In this document: one piece after another, positions 5,156 through 5,629 of the stretch
Layout of the letters: every line of letters starts with the position of its first letter
How positions within the stretch are numbered: position 1 is the stretch's first letter
From: Ekhidna sp.
Lineage (GTDB): Bacteria > Bacteroidota > Bacteroidia > Cytophagales > Cyclobacteriaceae
NCBI GenBank assembly: GCA_013214445.1
Contig: JABSPG010000296.1
Coordinates: 1 to 5,629, forward strand
Direction: 5' to 3'
Length of the DNA stretch: 5,629 nt
Notes under the pieces: generated by a model
Seen by the model: the letters and a program-made list of their open reading frames with translations, nothing else
The model's database searches: none
What the model was told of the DNA's origin: nothing
Translations under genes and position numbers: made by a program

Positions 5156-5183
5156 TTGTTATATAATTTATATTATGTTAAGT
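5156..5183 (+). other. Complete dif-like Xer recombination site (11-6-11)
   Basis: Left arm TTGTTATATAA (5156-5166), spacer TTTATA (5167-5172) and right arm TTATGTTAAGT (5173-5183) give exactly the arm-spacer-arm lengths of chromosomal dif. Against the Escherichia coli dif sequence as I recall it, the right arm matches at 10 of 11 positions, the spacer at 5 of 6, and the left arm mainly at its inner four bases. XerD would bind the right arm and XerC the left. It marks the right boundary of the whole element. Confidence 0.6.
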
Positions 5184-5185
5184 AG

Positions 5186-5308
5186 ATACATTTAAACATC
5201 CCTTATGGATTGTCTTTCATGCATTTTTGCCTCCTTATAGTATTCTCACTAATCATTGTCTGATTCACCTCAAGAAATCATCCATTATCTGTGACGCCAT
5301 CTCAAATC
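5186..5308. other. Gene-free right flank
   Basis: I see no gene, hairpin or repeat in this stretch between the right boundary of the element and the terminator of the minus-strand gene. It is probably chromosomal flank. Confidence 0.5.
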
Positions 5309-5340
5309 AAAAAAGCCCATAGCCATCATGGCCATGAGCT
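5309..5340 (-). terminator. Intrinsic terminator of the DUF2892 gene
   Basis: On the minus strand AGCTCATGGCC (5330-5340) pairs with GGCTATGGGCT (5314-5324) over 11 bp including two G-U pairs, with the loop ATGAT. A run of six T follows (5309-5314, sharing one base with the stem). It lies 23 bases past the stop codon. Confidence 0.85.
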
Positions 5341-5363
5341 CAATTATCAAACTACCTTCCTTA

Positions 5364-5561
5364 CTATTTTCTGGTTCGTATTCTTAGTACAGCGTACAGT
5401 GGACAGAAATTAATGAACCCAGTCACAATGAAGATTACCGCCACTATCCCTAGCACCGTCAGCAAAGTACCTCCAACTGCTCCTGTATACCACAATACTG
5501 CGATGGCTAACGCTACAATGATTCGTACAATACCATCTGTTTTACTCATATTCTTTGTCAT
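5364..5561 (-). CDS. DUF2892 (YgaP-like) small inner-membrane protein
   Basis: This is a 65-residue protein, a usual length for a stand-alone DUF2892 domain. The start MTKNMSKTDGIVRIIVALAI resembles the family's opening, where a short polar leader with a D-x-I-x-R motif precedes the first hydrophobic segment. Two transmembrane helices are visible at about 12-28 and 30-48, joined by a short G-rich turn. The family's C-P-L-Y motif follows at 53-56, and a basic tail (RIRTRK) probably faces the cytoplasm. Such domains occur alone or attached to rhodanese domains; the function of the stand-alone form is not known to me. A later ATG (MSKTDG) is possible, but the first fits the family better. The gene is convergent to the cassette, has its own terminator and a CRP/FNR-type operator upstream, and is probably resident chromosome. 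Confidence 0.85.
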   Translation of the reverse strand: MTKNMSKTDGIVRIIVALAIAVLWYTGAVGGTLLTVLGIVAVIFIVTGFINFCPLYAVLRIRTRK

Positions 5562-5608
5562 AGTCGTAATGTTTTAGTTCAAAGTTGCAATACGCTTTTT
5601 ACAAAGTC

Positions 5609-5624
5609 TGTGATCTACATCACA
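5609..5624 (-). promoter_or_regulatory. CRP/FNR-family operator upstream of the DUF2892 gene
   Basis: TGTGA, six bases, then TCACA matches the classical CRP half-sites on both sides, and the inner TGAT-N4-ATCA also fits the FNR pattern. The centre is about 55 bases upstream of the DUF2892 start codon, a plausible activator position. A weak Bacteroidota -7-like element (CAACTTTG on the minus strand, 5580-5587) lies between. Which regulator binds is unknown, and the window edge leaves open that the site serves a divergent gene. Confidence 0.5.
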
Positions 5625-5629
5625 CTACA

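Larger units (their letters stand above)
24..5183. mobile_element. Putative composite cassette: restriction-modification genes between two direct copies of a structured non-coding element
   Basis: Two diverged copies of one non-coding element, in the same orientation, bracket a four-gene cluster. The motif TTATGTTAA(A/G)T occurs at 24-34, 4474-4484 and 5173-5183, and a relative, TTATGTTAATA, at 750-760. It therefore marks the start of each copy, the end of the second copy and, in altered form, the end of the first. The methyltransferase stop codon lies two bases before the third-copy motif at 4474, so cargo and element are joined without spare sequence. No transposase, integrase or phage gene is visible, so any movement would need proteins in trans. 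The motif equals the XerD-binding arm of bacterial dif sites at 10 or 11 of 11 positions, which suggests host XerC/XerD. The exact ends and the mechanism are inferred. An alternative is a genomic island that only happens to sit between two members of a repeat family. Confidence 0.5.
4474..5183 (+). repeat. Structured non-coding element, copy 2
   Basis: This is the second copy of the element, in the same orientation as bases 24-760. Shared landmarks in order: the terminal motif at 4474-4484; the 9-bp stem (4516-4524 with 4559-4567); the covarying hairpin (4578-4604); a variable repeat insertion (4691-4719); a 9-bp long-range stem AGGCAAATT (4771-4779) with AATTTGCCT (4852-4860); the hairpin TCAGGC/GCCTGA (4888-4903), whose loop is CTTA instead of CAGA; the 98-bp identical core (4912-5009); and the dif-like cluster up to 5183. 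It lacks the longer segment around 614-643 seen in copy 1. No reading frame is conserved between copies, which argues against a coding function. Confidence 0.75.

Overview
The window probably comes from a member of the Bacteroidota, perhaps a Cytophagales-type genome. I infer this from the AT-rich coding style, the absence of clear Shine-Dalgarno sequences before the starts, the MATTKRK-type ribbon-helix-helix protein and the small DUF2892 membrane protein. No marker gene fixes the genus.

Layout. Bases 1-23 are left flank. Bases 24 to about 760 hold one copy of a long non-coding element. Bases 761-1051 are a gene-free leader with inverted and direct repeats. Bases 1052-4471 are a tight four-gene, same-strand cluster: a 69-residue ribbon-helix-helix (RHH) protein, a ParB/sulfiredoxin-fold protein, a probable PD-(D/E)XK-like restriction endonuclease and a complete DNA cytosine-5 methyltransferase. 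Two bases after the methyltransferase stop codon, a second diverged copy of the same non-coding element begins (4474 to about 5183). The right flank is chromosome-like: a gene-free stretch, then a minus-strand DUF2892 membrane protein with a convincing terminator and a CRP/FNR-type operator upstream.

The genes look like a mobile restriction-modification or defence island. The methyltransferase would protect host DNA, the 333-residue protein is the likely nuclease, the ParB-like protein is an uncommon accessory subunit, and the RHH protein could control timing of expression.

The most interesting part is the flanking element. Each copy is about 700 bp without a credible gene and contains conserved stem-loops. 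One 10-bp stem has two compensatory base-pair changes between copies. A 98-bp block is identical in both copies although the surroundings have diverged. Each copy ends in a cluster of inverted and direct sites resembling Xer recombination (dif) sites. The last one (5156-5183) has the exact 11-6-11 architecture of dif. The motif TTATGTTAA(A/G)T also starts each copy. No integrase or transposase lies in the window. My inference is a non-autonomous, Xer- or integron-like cassette whose recombination end may work as folded single-stranded DNA, carrying a structured RNA or DNA module and, here, a restriction-modification cargo.
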